Shown here in pieces: positions 8,467-18,460 of a stretch of 64,000 nucleotides of DNA. Origin of the DNA: Pseudolabrys sp963742345 (GTDB lineage Bacteria; Pseudomonadota; Alphaproteobacteria; Rhizobiales; Xanthobacteraceae); contig CAVULO010000011.1 of NCBI GenBank assembly GCA_963742345.1, positions 124,001-188,000 of the forward strand, in the 5' to 3' direction. The position numbers were made by a program, and so were the translations under genes. The notes below the pieces were generated by a model. The model was not told where the DNA came from and ran no database searches. It saw only the letters and a list, made by a program, of their open reading frames with translations. Within the stretch, counting starts at the first letter, position 1. Each line of letters starts with the position of its first letter.

Positions 8467-8922
8467 CTAGTCCGATAACACGTGCCCCCAGGCCGACTGC
8501 CAATCCTTGCCGCCGGCGTCCGTCACCTTTCCATCCTTCTCGAAAAATTTGTTGGGCACCTGAAACATCGCGATCATGGTGCCGCCCTTCGGGCACCAGG
8601 CTTCATGCCGGCTGCCCGCCGGACGCCAGACGAATTCGCCGGGGCCGACTTCGAGGCCGGCATCGGGGCCTTCCTTGTCCACCAGCGATCCTTCCAGCAC
8701 ATAGGTCTGCTCGATCAGGACGTGCTCGTGGTCGGGCAAGGCCGCACCCGGCTCCATCTTGATCAGGACAGTCGCAAGGCCGGTCTTGGGATCGAACAGC
8801 AGGGTCTTTGTCTGACAGCCGGGAAACCGCATCTTGTCCCAAGGCATATCCTGCGGGCGCACGTGATGCGAGCGCTTGTCGTCGACAGGCTTGGCGTTCT
8901 GGGTATTCGGCTTGACGTTCAT
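8467..8922 (-). CDS. Cupin-domain protein
   Basis: The start is the ATG at 8920-8922, preceded by GGGGAGGTCGCCG, giving 151 residues. The single cupin barrel carries motif 1 as PDHEHVLIEQTYVLEGSLVD and motif 2 as VGPGEFVWRPAGSRHEAWC, with the histidines and glutamate that bind a metal ion. It resembles the ChrR-type anti-sigma cupin domain and small cupin dioxygenase-like proteins, but there is no zinc-binding N-terminal domain, so a sigma-factor role is unlikely. The substrate is unknown. It lies 58 bases downstream of the Bug binding protein gene on the same strand. Confidence 0.75.
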   Translation of the reverse strand: MNVKPNTQNAKPVDDKRSHHVRPQDMPWDKMRFPGCQTKTLLFDPKTGLATVLIKMEPGAALPDHEHVLIEQTYVLEGSLVDKEGPDAGLEVGPGEFVWRPAGSRHEAWCPKGGTMIAMFQVPNKFFEKDGKVTDAGGKDWQSAWGHVLSD

Positions 8923-8980
8923 CGGCGACCTCCCCGGCGGAGCATTTTCTGGCGTTGCTTGATGATACACCCAAACAGGA

Positions 8981-9967
8981 TCAGTTGCTCAATTTGATAT
9001 TAGCCTGCTCCACGATCTTCCCGAATTTCGTTCGTTCGGAATCCACAAAAGCCTTGAACTCGGCAACTTTCATCGGCTTGGGCACGATGCCCTGCGGCAG
9101 CAGCTTGTCGGCGATGGCCGGGTCCGTGAGCGCGGTGTTTATGATGCCGTTGAGCCGCTCGATGATCTCGGGCGGCGTGCCGGCAGTGCCGAACATCGCA
9201 AACCAGTTGAGCAACTCGTAACCCGCAAGACCGGGCGCGCCTTCGCTCAGCGGGGCAACGTCCGGCAATTGCGGCATGCGTTCGCGCGACGTGACGGCCA
9301 CGGCCCGCAGGTTGCCCGCAGATATCAGCGGCAATGCCGCAGCGAGACTCGAGAAACTCATGGTGACGGCTCCGGTTGCAACATCCGTCACCGCCGGCGC
9401 CGAGCCGCGATACGGCACATGCAACACCTGGGTTCCCGCCATGCTGTTCATCAATTCACCGGCCAGCTGCTGCGGATTGCCGATGCCCGACGATGAGAAC
9501 GACAGCTTGCCGGGATTAGCCTTGACGTAGTCGATCAGTTCCTTCGGATTATGGACGGGTGTCGTCGCGGCGACGACGACCACGCACGGCACGATGCCGA
9601 TCAGTGCGATCGGCACCAGTTCTTTCGCCGGGTCGTAGGACATCCGCTCCTTGAACAGGAAATGATTGATTGCGACTTCGCCGGATGCACACGCCAGCAG
9701 CGTGTAACCGTCGGGCTGTGCTTTGGCGACTGCGCCGGTCGCCAGCATCGCGCTCGCGCCCGTGCGATTTTCAATGATGATCGGCTGGCCTAGCGCCGAC
9801 TTCATCGGCTCCTGCAACAGCCGCGCGACGATATCGACGCCGCCACCCGCCGCATAACCGACGAGAATGTGGATCGGCTGGCTTGCATAATTCGACTGCG
9901 CGCCCGCTTCGGACACACCGGCGGCAAGCGCCGCAGCGCCCGCGAGCAAATGGCGTCGTGTCAGCAT
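8981..9967 (-). CDS. Tripartite tricarboxylate transporter (Bug-family) binding protein
   Basis: The start is the ATG at 9965-9967, preceded by a strong GGAGGAAGCCCA site, giving 328 residues. The N-terminus MLTRRHLLAGAAALAAG is a Tat-like signal peptide cut after AGA. The mature protein begins QPIHILVGYAAGGGVDIVAR and continues with IIIENRTGASAMLATGAVAK, PDGYTLLACASG and LSFSSSGIGNPQQLAGE, the hallmarks of Bug proteins that bind carboxylates in the periplasm. No TctA or TctB membrane gene is adjacent, which is common for this large orphan family. The ligand is unknown. Confidence 0.9.
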   Translation of the reverse strand: MLTRRHLLAGAAALAAGVSEAGAQSNYASQPIHILVGYAAGGGVDIVARLLQEPMKSALGQPIIIENRTGASAMLATGAVAKAQPDGYTLLACASGEVAINHFLFKERMSYDPAKELVPIALIGIVPCVVVVAATTPVHNPKELIDYVKANPGKLSFSSSGIGNPQQLAGELMNSMAGTQVLHVPYRGSAPAVTDVATGAVTMSFSSLAAALPLISAGNLRAVAVTSRERMPQLPDVAPLSEGAPGLAGYELLNWFAMFGTAGTPPEIIERLNGIINTALTDPAIADKLLPQGIVPKPMKVAEFKAFVDSERTKFGKIVEQANIKLSN

Positions 9968-10004
9968 TGGGCTTCCTCCAAACTTTTTGTCGTTCATTCT
10001 GGGT

Positions 10005-10528
10005 CTAGTCGCCGCCTTCGCGGATCGGCGGCTGGAATGCAAGGCCGGTGTCCCAGGGGAAATAGATCCAGGTGTCCTGCGAAACTTCGGTGATGAACGT
10101 GTCGACCAGCGGCCGCCCCATCGGCTTGGCATAGACCGCCGCGAAATGCGCATCCGGCAACAGGTCGCGCACCACGCGCGCAGTTTTGCCGGTGTCGACC
10201 AGATCGTCGACGATCAGATACGCGCTTGCCCTTCGCATGCAGCGCGGCCACCTCCGGCGCGATGCCCTTGAGCACGGAGAGCTCGCCCTGGTTCTTGTAG
10301 TCGCGGTAACTCACCACGCAGACGGTTTCGATCATTCGCACGTTCAATTCGCGCGCGACGATTGCCGCCGGGCACGAGACCACCGCGCGTGATGCAGACG
10401 ATTGCTTCGAACGGCCCGGCCTCGTGCAGACGCCACGCGAGCGCGCGCGAGTCGCGGTGAAACTGATCCCAGGAAACGGGAAAGATTTTTTCCGGACGGG
10501 GCGCCTCGGCGGGTCTTGTTTCGGCCAT
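10005..10528 (-). CDS. gpt: Xanthine phosphoribosyltransferase, frame-broken
   Basis: Three consecutive frames together give one protein. It starts MAETRPAEAPRPEKIFPVSW with VCITRGGLVP, continues as AAIVARELNVRMIETVCVVSY after an extra C near 10370, and ends with YLIVDDLVDTGKTARVVRD after a second shift near 10230. VDDLVDTGKT is the PRPP-binding loop of type I phosphoribosyltransferases, and the overall order matches Gpt, which makes XMP or GMP from xanthine or guanine. The span of 524 bases is three times 174 plus two, fitting two inserted bases in a protein of about 173 residues. The stop lies 37 bases before the Bug gene start. Confidence 0.8.
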
Positions 10529-10606
10529 TGACGTCTCTCAGACCGCTCGCCTTGCGAAAGCGGGGACCCCGCGGGAATGAGCGAAGTGTGTGGCGAGCCC
10601 GGCATC

Positions 10607-11371
10607 CTAGCGCGCCGTCGCCAGCTGCGCTTTTATTTTTACAAGCATTGTCTCGACCTCGGCCTTCACCGTCGCAAGCTTTCCGGCATCGCGCGAGCGC
10701 ACGACGATATTCGTATTTGGCCCGTGCTGCTCGTCGATGAACGGATAGCTGCCGATGATTGCCTCGGGATGCGCCTTGGCGATGGCGCCCAGCTCGGTGC
10801 CGACATCGCCTTCCTTGGCGTCAGCACGGATCGTTTCCGACAGCAGTTTGGTGCCGGTCTTGAGCTTGGGCGCGACCTCGTCGAGCATGCCCTGCATCAC
10901 CGCCGGAATACCGGCCATCGTGATGACGTTGCCGATCCAGAAACCGGGTGCGCCCGACACTTTGTTTGCGACGAGCGCGGCGCCATGCGGAATGCGTGCC
11001 ATGCGCATGCGCGCTTCGTTGAGCTCGCCGCCGGTCTTGGCGAGCCGTTCCTTCAGGATCGCCACCGCCTCGGGGTGAAATTCCAAAGCGACACCAAAGG
11101 CCTCAGCCACGCAATCGGCGGTTATGTCGTCGTGGGTCGGCCCGATACCGCCGGTGGTGAACACATACGTGTACTTCGCACGCAACCCGTTGAGTCGCCT
11201 CGACGATTGCAGCGCGTCATCGGACACCACGCGCACTTCCTTCAGGTCGATGCCGATGGCGGTGAGATAGTCGGCGATATAGCCGATGTTCTTGTCTTTG
11301 GTTCGGCCCGACAGGATTTCGTCGCCGATGACCAGCACGGCAGCGGTGACGATATCGGGCTTGGCGGTCAT
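10607..11371 (-). CDS. CinA-like competence/damage protein, molybdopterin-binding domain only
   Basis: The 254-residue protein has the MoaB/MogA-like fold of the CinA N-terminal domain: AAVLVIGDEILSGRTKDKN, then VVSDDALQ, YVFTTGGIGPTHDDITADCV and NVITMAGIPAVMQGM. The nicotinamide-nucleotide amidase domain found at the C-terminus of full CinA is absent, as in the short alphaproteobacterial form. A role in NAD repair as ADP-ribose pyrophosphatase is known for related proteins but cannot be confirmed here. The start follows GAGGAAAACCCG. It lies upstream of the gpt gene on the same strand. Confidence 0.85.
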   Translation of the reverse strand: MTAKPDIVTAAVLVIGDEILSGRTKDKNIGYIADYLTAIGIDLKEVRVVSDDALQSSRRLNGLRAKYTYVFTTGGIGPTHDDITADCVAEAFGVALEFHPEAVAILKERLAKTGGELNEARMRMARIPHGAALVANKVSGAPGFWIGNVITMAGIPAVMQGMLDEVAPKLKTGTKLLSETIRADAKEGDVGTELGAIAKAHPEAIIGSYPFIDEQHGPNTNIVVRSRDAGKLATVKAEVETMLVKIKAQLATAR

Positions 11372-11614
11372 CGGGTTTTCCTCACACGCGAGCTAAAAGA
11401 CCTAGCGTGGCCTCAATACGTCGCTCAAGCCGCGCCGGTTCCGGCCCGCTCATTTATTGGGCAGCCGCTGCCCAGGCTTCCGATCTGCCGCGCTAAGCTA
11501 CCGTTTTATTTGACGTTTTCATTGGCCTGAAGCTTGCAACGCGTCAACTGTGGAAAGGTGAGAAACGGAAGATAGAGAACAAGCGTTACGTGACCGGCAA
11601 GCTGGGGGATCCGG

Positions 11615-13035
11615 ATGAGTGCCGCCTTCGATGAAATGAAAGGCCATAACGGCGGCGTGCGGCCGGCCTACAACGAACTCGTCGCGCTGGCTCGAAGAAG
11701 TGCCGCCCGACGTGCTCGACTATCGGCGGCGCGAGGCCGAGCTGATCTTCCGCCGCATCGGCATCACGTTCGCAGTTTACGGCGAAGCCGACGCGCAGGA
11801 GCGCCTGATCCCGTTCGACGTCATTCCACGCATCATGTCGGGCGCCGAATGGCGGCTCCTCGAAAAGGGGCTCACCCAGCGCGTCAGCGCGCTCAACGCC
11901 TTCATCAAGGATATCTACGGCGCGCGCGAAATTCTGCGTGCCGGCGTCGTGCCGGATGATCTCGTGTTCCGCAATCCGGCCTTTCGTCCCGAGATGAGCG
12001 GCCAGAACGTCCCGCACGATATCTACGTGCACGTCGCCGGCATCGATATCGTGCGCGTTGACGCCGAAACGTTTTACGTCCTCGAAGACAACGCGCGCAC
12101 GCCTTCCGGCGTTTCCTACATGCTGGAAAACCGCGAAATCATGATGCGGCTGTTTCCCGGAATTATTTTCGCGCCACCGCATCGCGCCGGTCGAAAACTA
12201 TCCGGATGAATTGCTCGCCACACTGACATCGGTTGCGCCCTTGTCGACCTCGCGCGAGCCCAACGTCGTGTTGCTTACGCCCGGCGTATTCAACTCCGCC
12301 TATTACGAGCACTCGTTCCTCGCCGATAAACTTGGCGTCGAGCTGGTCGAGGGCCGCGACCTCTTCGTCAAGGACGAGGTCGTCTATATGCGCACCACGC
12401 AAGGGCCGAGCCGCGTCGACGTGATCTACCGGCGCATCGACGACGACTTTCTCGATCCCCTCACCTTCCGCCCGGATTCCGCACTCGGCGTGCCCGGGCT
12501 GATGTCGGCCTACCAGTCGGGAAACGTCACGCTCGCCAACGCCGTCGGCACCGGCATCGCCGACGACAAAGCGGTCTACAGTTTCATGCCGGCAATCGTG
12601 AAGTTCTATCTCGGCGAGGAACCGCTACTGAAGACTGTGCCGACCTGGCGCTGCCGCGAGGAAGAGCACCTCAGCTACGTGCTCGATCATTTGCACGAGC
12701 TGGTGGTGAAGGAAGTGCATGGCTCCGGCGGCTTCGGCATGCTGATCGGCCCCGCTGCCAGCAAGGTCGCGATCGAGCAGTTTCGGGCCAAACTGAAAAC
12801 GTCGCCGAAGAATTTCATCGCCCAGCCGACGCTGGCGCTGTCCACCTGCCCGACCTGCGTCGAGCAAGGCGTGGCCCCGCGTCACGTGGACTTGCGGCCA
12901 TTCGTGCTCACCGGGCGCGATCGCGTGCGCATCGTTCCGGGCGGACTAACGCGGGTTGCGCTGAAGGAAGGCTCGCTGGTGGTCAATTCCAGCCAGGGCG
13001 GCGGCACCAAAGATACGTGGGTGTTGGACGGATGA
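11615..13035 (+). CDS. Circularly permuted ATP-grasp protein of the Anbu operon, frame-broken
   Basis: Three frames join into one protein of about 472 residues: MSAAFDEMKGHNGGVRPAYN, then PPDVLDYRRREAELIFRRIG after an extra C near 11688, then NYPDELLATLTSVAP after an extra C near 12160. Diagnostic segments are GITFAVYGEADAQERLIPFD, VLEDNARTPSGVSYMLENR, YRRIDDDFLDPLTFRPDS, VKEVHGSGGFGMLIG and GGLTRVALKEGSLVVNSSQG, which mark circularly permuted ATP-grasp enzymes (DUF404/DUF407). These are predicted to form amide bonds between a peptide or protein and an amine. It is the first gene of a four-gene operon with alpha-E, transglutaminase and a proteasome-like peptidase. The span fits two inserted bases. 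Confidence 0.85.
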
Positions 13036-13053
13036 AGCGGTCAACAACATCGG

Positions 13054-13129
13054 TCATCCTTCGAGGCCCGCGCATCGCAGCCGAGTGCACGCGGGCAGCG
13101 GCTGCTATGGCGCGGGCACCTCAGGATGA
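13054..13129. repeat. Palindromic dispersed repeat, TCATCCTTCGAGG type
   Basis: Imperfect arms TCATCCTTCGAGGCCCGCGC (13054-13073) and GCGCGGGCACCTCAGGATGA (13110-13129) face each other across a GC-rich centre that itself holds CAGCCG/CGGCTG. A related element occurs between groES and groEL at 25360-25406. It is a REP-like element and lies between the ATP-grasp and alpha-E genes of one operon. Confidence 0.6.
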
Positions 13130-13144
13130 CGAGATTTCCCGCCG

Positions 13145-13193
13145 TCACCCCGAGGTGCGAGGGCGCGCAGCGCCCGAGCCCCGAAGGGCGACG
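13145..13193. repeat. Second palindromic element, GGGCGCGCAGCGCCC core
   Basis: A hairpin with arms GGGCGC and GCGCCC around GCA is flanked by CACCCCGAGGTGCGA and GAGCCCCGAAGGGCGA. A similar core (GCGCCC-GCA-GGGCGC) accompanies the partner element between groES and groEL, so the two elements seem to travel as a pair. Confidence 0.5.
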
Positions 13194-13211
13194 GCGGCCG
13201 AGGCGTAACCG

Positions 13212-14153
13212 ATGCTCTCCCGCACCGCCGATAACCTGTACTGGCTTTCGCGTTACGTCGAACGCGCGGAATATCTTGCGCGCATCCTCGACGCCACGCA
13301 GCGGCTGTCTGCGCTTCCCCTCGCCTATGTCGGCACCAGCAATGAGTGGGAATCCGCGGTCGCGACCGCCGGCTGTGCCTCCGCCTTCTTCAAGCTTTAC
13401 GACGAGGCGAACGAAGCAAACGTTACCGATTTCCTTGCCTTTTCCACCGCCAATTCGTCATCGATCCGCTCGTGCTTCGAACTCGCGCGCGGCAATGCGC
13501 GCGCGGTACGCACCGCACTCACAATGGAAATGTGGGATGCCATCAACGGCACCTGGCTCGAGCTCAAGCGCTACGGCAACGGCCCGACTTCGCGCGAAGA
13601 GTGCTCGCGGTTTTTGCGTTGGGTGCAGGAATCCTCGCTGCGCTTCGACGGTTCGGCCTACCGCACCATGCTGCGCAACGACGCCTACTGGTTTTCCCGG
13701 CTCGGAGTTTACGTCGAGCGCGCCGACAACACGGCGCGCATCCTTGACGTCAAATATCATCTTCTGCTGCCGGAGATCGAGCGCGTCGGCGGCCCGCTCG
13801 ATTATTTCCAATGGGCGGCGATCTTGCGCTCGGTGTCCGCGCTCACCGCCTATCACTGGGTCTACCGCGATAGCTTGAAACCCTGGCTGGTCGCCGATCT
13901 GCTGATTTTGCGCGACGAGATGCCGCGCTCGCTCGCCTCCTGCTACGAGGCGATCGTGCGCAATCTGGATTCGATCGCGGGCGCATACGGCCGGCAGGGT
14001 GCCGCGCAGCGGCAGGCACGCGGCATTCGCACGCGCCTGCAAAACAGCCGGATGGACGGCATATTTCAGCGTGGCCTGCACGAATACATCGGCGAATTCA
14101 TCGTCGAGAACAACCGGCTTGGCGCTTTGATCACCGAGCAATTCCTGACATGA
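13212..14153 (+). CDS. Alpha-E domain protein (DUF403) of the Anbu operon
   Basis: The 313-residue, all-helical protein begins MLSRTADNLYWLSRYVERAE, the hallmark of alpha-E proteins, and repeats the same feature as NDAYWFSRLGVYVERADNTA. The family is found almost only beside circularly permuted ATP-grasp proteins and is thought to act with them, possibly as a peptide-modifying or scaffold subunit. It is the second gene of the operon; a 176-base gap with two palindromic repeats separates it from the ATP-grasp gene. The length matches the family. Confidence 0.9.
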   Translation: MLSRTADNLYWLSRYVERAEYLARILDATQRLSALPLAYVGTSNEWESAVATAGCASAFFKLYDEANEANVTDFLAFSTANSSSIRSCFELARGNARAVRTALTMEMWDAINGTWLELKRYGNGPTSREECSRFLRWVQESSLRFDGSAYRTMLRNDAYWFSRLGVYVERADNTARILDVKYHLLLPEIERVGGPLDYFQWAAILRSVSALTAYHWVYRDSLKPWLVADLLILRDEMPRSLASCYEAIVRNLDSIAGAYGRQGAAQRQARGIRTRLQNSRMDGIFQRGLHEYIGEFIVENNRLGALITEQFLT

Positions 14154-14212
14154 GCGCCCGGTTGCCCTTCGCAGCATTGTGCTAGAAGAACGCTAGCGTC
14201 AGCAGCAGCCCA

Positions 14213-14986
14213 ATGCGAATACGGATCTCACACGCGACCACCTACGCTTACGACACGCCGCCCACCGGCGTGACGCAGCTGTTGCGCCTCACCCCGCGCG
14301 ACCATGACGGTCAGCACGTGGTGTCGTGGCGTATCGATCTGTCCGAGGATTGCCTGCTGCATCAGCATGAGGATGCCTTCGGCAATATCATCCACACGTT
14401 CACGGCTGAGGGGCCATTCAACAACTTGACGGTCGAGGTCGCCGGAGAAGTCGACACACAAGATACCGACGGCCTGGTGAGCGGCGCGGTCGAGCGCTTT
14501 CCGCCGCAGTTCTACCTGCGCGAAACCTCGCTGACCCAAAGCGACGCCGCGATCATCGACTTCGCGAAGGCGACACGCGCCGGCACGCATAGCGATAACC
14601 TGATGCTGTTGCACGCGCTCCTGATGGCGCTCAATCGCGAAATTGCCTTCGATACCGACCCGACACATTCTGCGACGACGGCCGCGGAAGCGTTTTCGCT
14701 TCAACGCGGCGTCTGTCAGGACCTCACCCATATTTTTGTCGCGGCAGCCCGGTCCCTCGACATTCCGGCGCGCTACGTCGGCGGCCACTTCCACCGCGCC
14801 GACGGTGTCACCGCGCAGGAGGCCGGCCACGCCTGGGCGGAGGCCTATGTCGAAAACCTGGGCTGGGTGGGCTTCGATCCCACCAACGGTATTTGCACCA
14901 CCGAAGCCCATGTGCGCGTCGCGGTTGGTCTGGATTATCTCGGTGCCGCACCGGTTCGCGGCACTCGGTTTGGCGGCAGCTGGTGA
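14213..14986 (+). CDS. Transglutaminase-like cysteine protease of the Anbu operon
   Basis: The 257-residue protein has the bacterial transglutaminase N-terminal domain (ISHATTYAYDTPPTGVTQLL) and then the core with Cys168 in RGVCQDLTH, His206 in EAGHAWAEAYV and Asp222 in GWVGFDPTNG, a complete catalytic triad. Bacterial proteins of this family are mostly predicted peptidases or amidases rather than cross-linking enzymes. As third gene of the ATP-grasp/alpha-E/peptidase operon it could remove or trim a peptide modification made by the ATP-grasp enzyme. There is no signal peptide, so it should act in the cytoplasm. Confidence 0.9.
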   Translation: MRIRISHATTYAYDTPPTGVTQLLRLTPRDHDGQHVVSWRIDLSEDCLLHQHEDAFGNIIHTFTAEGPFNNLTVEVAGEVDTQDTDGLVSGAVERFPPQFYLRETSLTQSDAAIIDFAKATRAGTHSDNLMLLHALLMALNREIAFDTDPTHSATTAAEAFSLQRGVCQDLTHIFVAAARSLDIPARYVGGHFHRADGVTAQEAGHAWAEAYVENLGWVGFDPTNGICTTEAHVRVAVGLDYLGAAPVRGTRFGGSW

Positions 14987-15111
14987 AACCCTGACAGTCG
15001 CTGTGCGCGTCGACCAGGCGCGCCAGCAGGCGCAAACATGATGCATTGCCGAGAGGGTGCTCGACGTCGCTATAACACGGCGCCCGGGTAGTTAGGACGA
15101 TCGCGAAGCCC

Positions 15112-15856
15112 ATGACCTATTGCTGCGGAATTCTTGTACGCGCCGGCCTCGTCATGATTGCCGATACGCGCACCAATGCGGGCCTCGACAACGTCTCAAC
15201 CTTTCGCAAGCTGCATGTCTATACGCAGCCCGGCGAGCGCATCATGGCGCATCGCCTCTTCCGGCAATCTGTCGCTCAGCCAGTCGGTGCGCTCGACACT
15301 GACCGAAGGCGTGGAAAATCCGGAGACTGGTGAGACCGAGACCCTGATGAATGCGCCGACCATGTTCCAGGCCGCGCAGCGCATCGGCCGAACCATCCGC
15401 AATTTGCAGACCGCCGAAGGCAAGGCATTGGCGGCCGCGGAGGTCGATCACGAAGTGGCGTTTTTGTTTGGCGGCCAGATCAAGGGCGGCCGCCTGCAAC
15501 TGTTCATGATCTACTCGGCTGGTAATTTCATCGAGTGCACGACCGACACGCCCTATCTTCAGATCGGCGAACACAAGTACGGCAAGCCAGTCCTCGACCG
15601 CGCCATTGGCTTCGACACCGATCTCCGTGACGCGCTCAAGATCGGGCTGATCTCGATGGATTCCACCATGCGCTCCAATCTCGGCGTCGGGTTGCCGATC
15701 GATATTCTGGTGGTGCGCAGGGATTCGTGCACTGCAGATGTGAATTACCGGATAGAGCCCGGCGAGCCCTATTTCCAGGATCTGCGCGAGCGCTGGTCGG
15801 CCGCGCTGCGGGCCGCCCATATTGCGATACCGCGCCCGCCCTACCGCAGCAGCTGA
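15112..15856 (+). CDS. Anbu-type proteasome-like peptidase, frame-broken
   Basis: The N-terminus MTYCCGILVRAGLVMIADTRTNAG is that of the bacterial proteasome-related Anbu (HslV-like) family; Anbu subunits start with a catalytic Thr, Ser or Cys next to the initiator, here Thr2. An extra C near 15247 shifts the frame from GERIMA into IASSGNLSLSQSVR, after which IDILVVRRDS and the rest of the fold follow. The span of 745 bases is three times 248 plus one, so the repaired protein is about 247 residues, the usual Anbu length. Anbu proteins assemble into open helical or ring complexes in the cytoplasm; their targets are not established. It closes the four-gene operon. Confidence 0.85.
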
Positions 15857-16088
15857 GTGTTTCGCTCGATTTAGACCGAAGCAAATGCCGCAAATTTCCA
15901 ATTGATTAATTAAGCAAGCTGGAGCGTGGATTATACTTTTACTGCCAGTTAACAGAACCGGCCGAATTGCAGCTTCCCGCCGCAGCAGCCCTAACAAGTT
16001 CGGTAAAACGAAAGCGAATGGCAAGTTTTGTCCCCTAGCGTTCGGGGCGAAAAGCCTATTGAACAGGACGTTTTAAGGGACTTCTATC

Positions 16089-18363
16089 GTGCCGGCTGTG
16101 GCTCGCCCACGCGCTTCCGATGTGCGGCAATACACCAGTTGGGATCGCGCTCGCTTGAGCGTGGTGGTCCCCATCGGCGTTATTGTCGCCGTCGCGATTG
16201 TTTGCATCGTCGTCGCTGTGCTGTCGTCTGCCCAGCGCGCCGACGTGGTTGCCGTTGATCACGAAAAGCAATTGTTCTCACGCGCGCTCACCAATTACGG
16301 CGAACGCGTGCTGCGCGAAGTGGAAAGTGTTGCCTCCTCGGAGGGCGCGATCCAGAACATTCGTCGCTCGTTCGATCCGGAATGGGCCAAACAGCGCGTC
16401 GGAAGGTGGTTGGAGACATCCTTCGATCACGACTACGTCTTCATTTTCGATCGCAAGGACGAACTGATCTATTCGATGGTCGGCCATCGGCCGACCGACA
16501 TGAAATGGTTTGCAAACGCGCGCGCCGGCCTCGTCTCGGTGATCGACTACATGCGCGGCCGCAACCCAACCCTGAATGGCGCAATCCGTCTTAATCAAAT
16601 GGCCATGACCGACGGCGGCGCGCATCAGCAAACCGCTGTCATCCGCAGCCTGATGGGGCAACCGGCGGTGGTCGCTGCGGTGGCAGTCGGGCCCGCTGAA
16701 GGAATCCTTGCCTCGCTCGAAGGTGCCGCACCGATCATCATGTCGGTGAAATTCATCGATGACCGGCGCACTCTCGAGCATCGCCGCGCAACTGCGACTC
16801 ACCAACCTGCGCAGGATCGAGGACAGCGCAGTGCCGAGCGGCGACCTCGCCTACGAACTCAACAGTCCGGATGGTCACACCATCGCGCATTTCGCCTGGA
16901 CACCGAAGCAACCGGGCGCCGAGATCGTGCACAACGTGGTGCCGTTCATCGCGGTTGCCCTCACCGGCTTCGCGCTGCTTGCCGCCTTCGTATTGCGCTA
17001 CATGCGCCGCACCGCTGCGGCGATTGCGGCCGGCGAATCACGGTTGCGCCACCTCGCCATGCACGATCCGCTTTGCGGCCTCCCTAACCGCATCTTCTTT
17101 GGCGAGCGACTGGAAGCGGTGATCGAGGAAGTGCGCGGCGGAAGCGCACTAGCCGCGGTATTCTATATCGACCTCGATCACTTCAAGGATGTCAACGATA
17201 CGCTCGGCCATCATGTCGGCGACGAACTCATCCGCAATGTGACATTGCGGCTCTCGCATACACTGCGCGGCGGCGACCTGGTGGCACGTCTCGGCGGCGA
17301 CGAGTTCGCGGTGATCTCCTCAATCGCCGGCGACAGCGAAATGATGATGGGGCTCGCGCAACGCATTATCTCGTCGATATGCGCCCCCTACTCCATCAAC
17401 GCCCAGAATATCATCATTGGCGCTTCGATCGGCATTGCCGTGATCGACAAGAACTGCGGCACCGCCACCGACATCATGCGATACGCCGACATGGCGCTGT
17501 ACCGCGCCAAGAACGAGGGACGAAATCGCGCATGCATCTATGACGCCGCCATGGATGCCGATCTTTCCACCCGCAAGCTGCTCGAGGCTGACTTGCGCGA
17601 GGCAATCGAGAATGACCGGCTCCAACTGCTTTATCAGCCGATCGTCAACAAGAGCGGCGAGACTGTCATCGGTGTCGAGGCGCTCTGTCGCTGGACACAC
17701 CCGGTCCGGGGCGAGATACCGCCGAGCGAATTCATCGCCATCGCTGAACACAGCGGATTGATCATCGATCTCGGCAATTGGGTGCTGCGCCGCGCCTGTA
17801 TCGACGGCCATGCCTGGCCGGAATTGACCGTTGCCGTCAACGTCTCGTCCCTGCAATTCCGCCGCATCGACTTCGTCGATGTGGTTCAGCGCATCCTGAC
17901 CGAGACCCATTTTGATCCGTCCCGCCTAGAACTGGAGCTGACCGAAAGCGTGCTGCTCGGCAATGTCGACACCGCGGAAGACGCCATGCTGCGGCTCAAG
18001 GCGCTGGGCGTGCGGCTCGCACTCGACGATTTCGGCACCGGCTATTCCAGCTTGCTCTATTTGCGCCGCTTCCCGTTCGACAAGCTCAAGATCGACCGCA
18101 GCTTCGTGCTCTCGATCGAAAAGGCAGCCGATGCCGCGGCCATCGTCCACGCGATCGTCAGCCTCGGCCGCGGTCTCGGCATGAAAGTCACCGCCGAGGG
18201 CGTGGAGACCGCCGACCAGCAGCTCTTCCTGCGTGCTGCCGGCGTGCATTCCATGCAAGGTTTTCGCTTTGGCAGGCCTGTGACCGTCCGCGAGATCACC
18301 GCCCGTCTGCAATCGCCCAATGTCTTTCAGCCCATCGAAGTCCCCACCGCCCTCGCAAGCTAG
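16089..18363 (+). CDS. CHASE4-GGDEF-EAL cyclic-di-GMP enzyme, frame-broken
   Basis: A membrane helix (about residues 25-48) and a periplasmic CHASE4 domain, with FIFDRKDELIYSMVGHRP, occupy the first frame. An extra G near 16765 moves into the second frame (SSIAAQLRLTNLRRIED), followed by a second helix. The GGDEF domain has the active motif LGGDEF, with DHFKDVNDTLGH. The EAL domain has VEALCRW, ELTESVLL, DDFGTGYSS, KIDRSF and AEGVET, all catalytic residues present. It may therefore both make and degrade c-di-GMP under control of a periplasmic signal. The span is three times 758 plus one. A 232-base AT-richer leader precedes it, in which no clear site is seen. Confidence 0.9.
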
Positions 18364-18460
18364 CGCCCTTTCGCCTAGCTGACGCGCTGCCCGCTGGTGG
18401 CACGAGCGCGCTTTTATGATATGCGGGCATCTCCAAATTCCCGCCGCGAAAGGAAATCTC

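Noticed and set aside
10577..11530. A 317-codon plus-strand frame opposite the CinA-like gene
   Set aside because: It has no domain-like composition and the minus strand encodes a clear CinA N-terminal domain.
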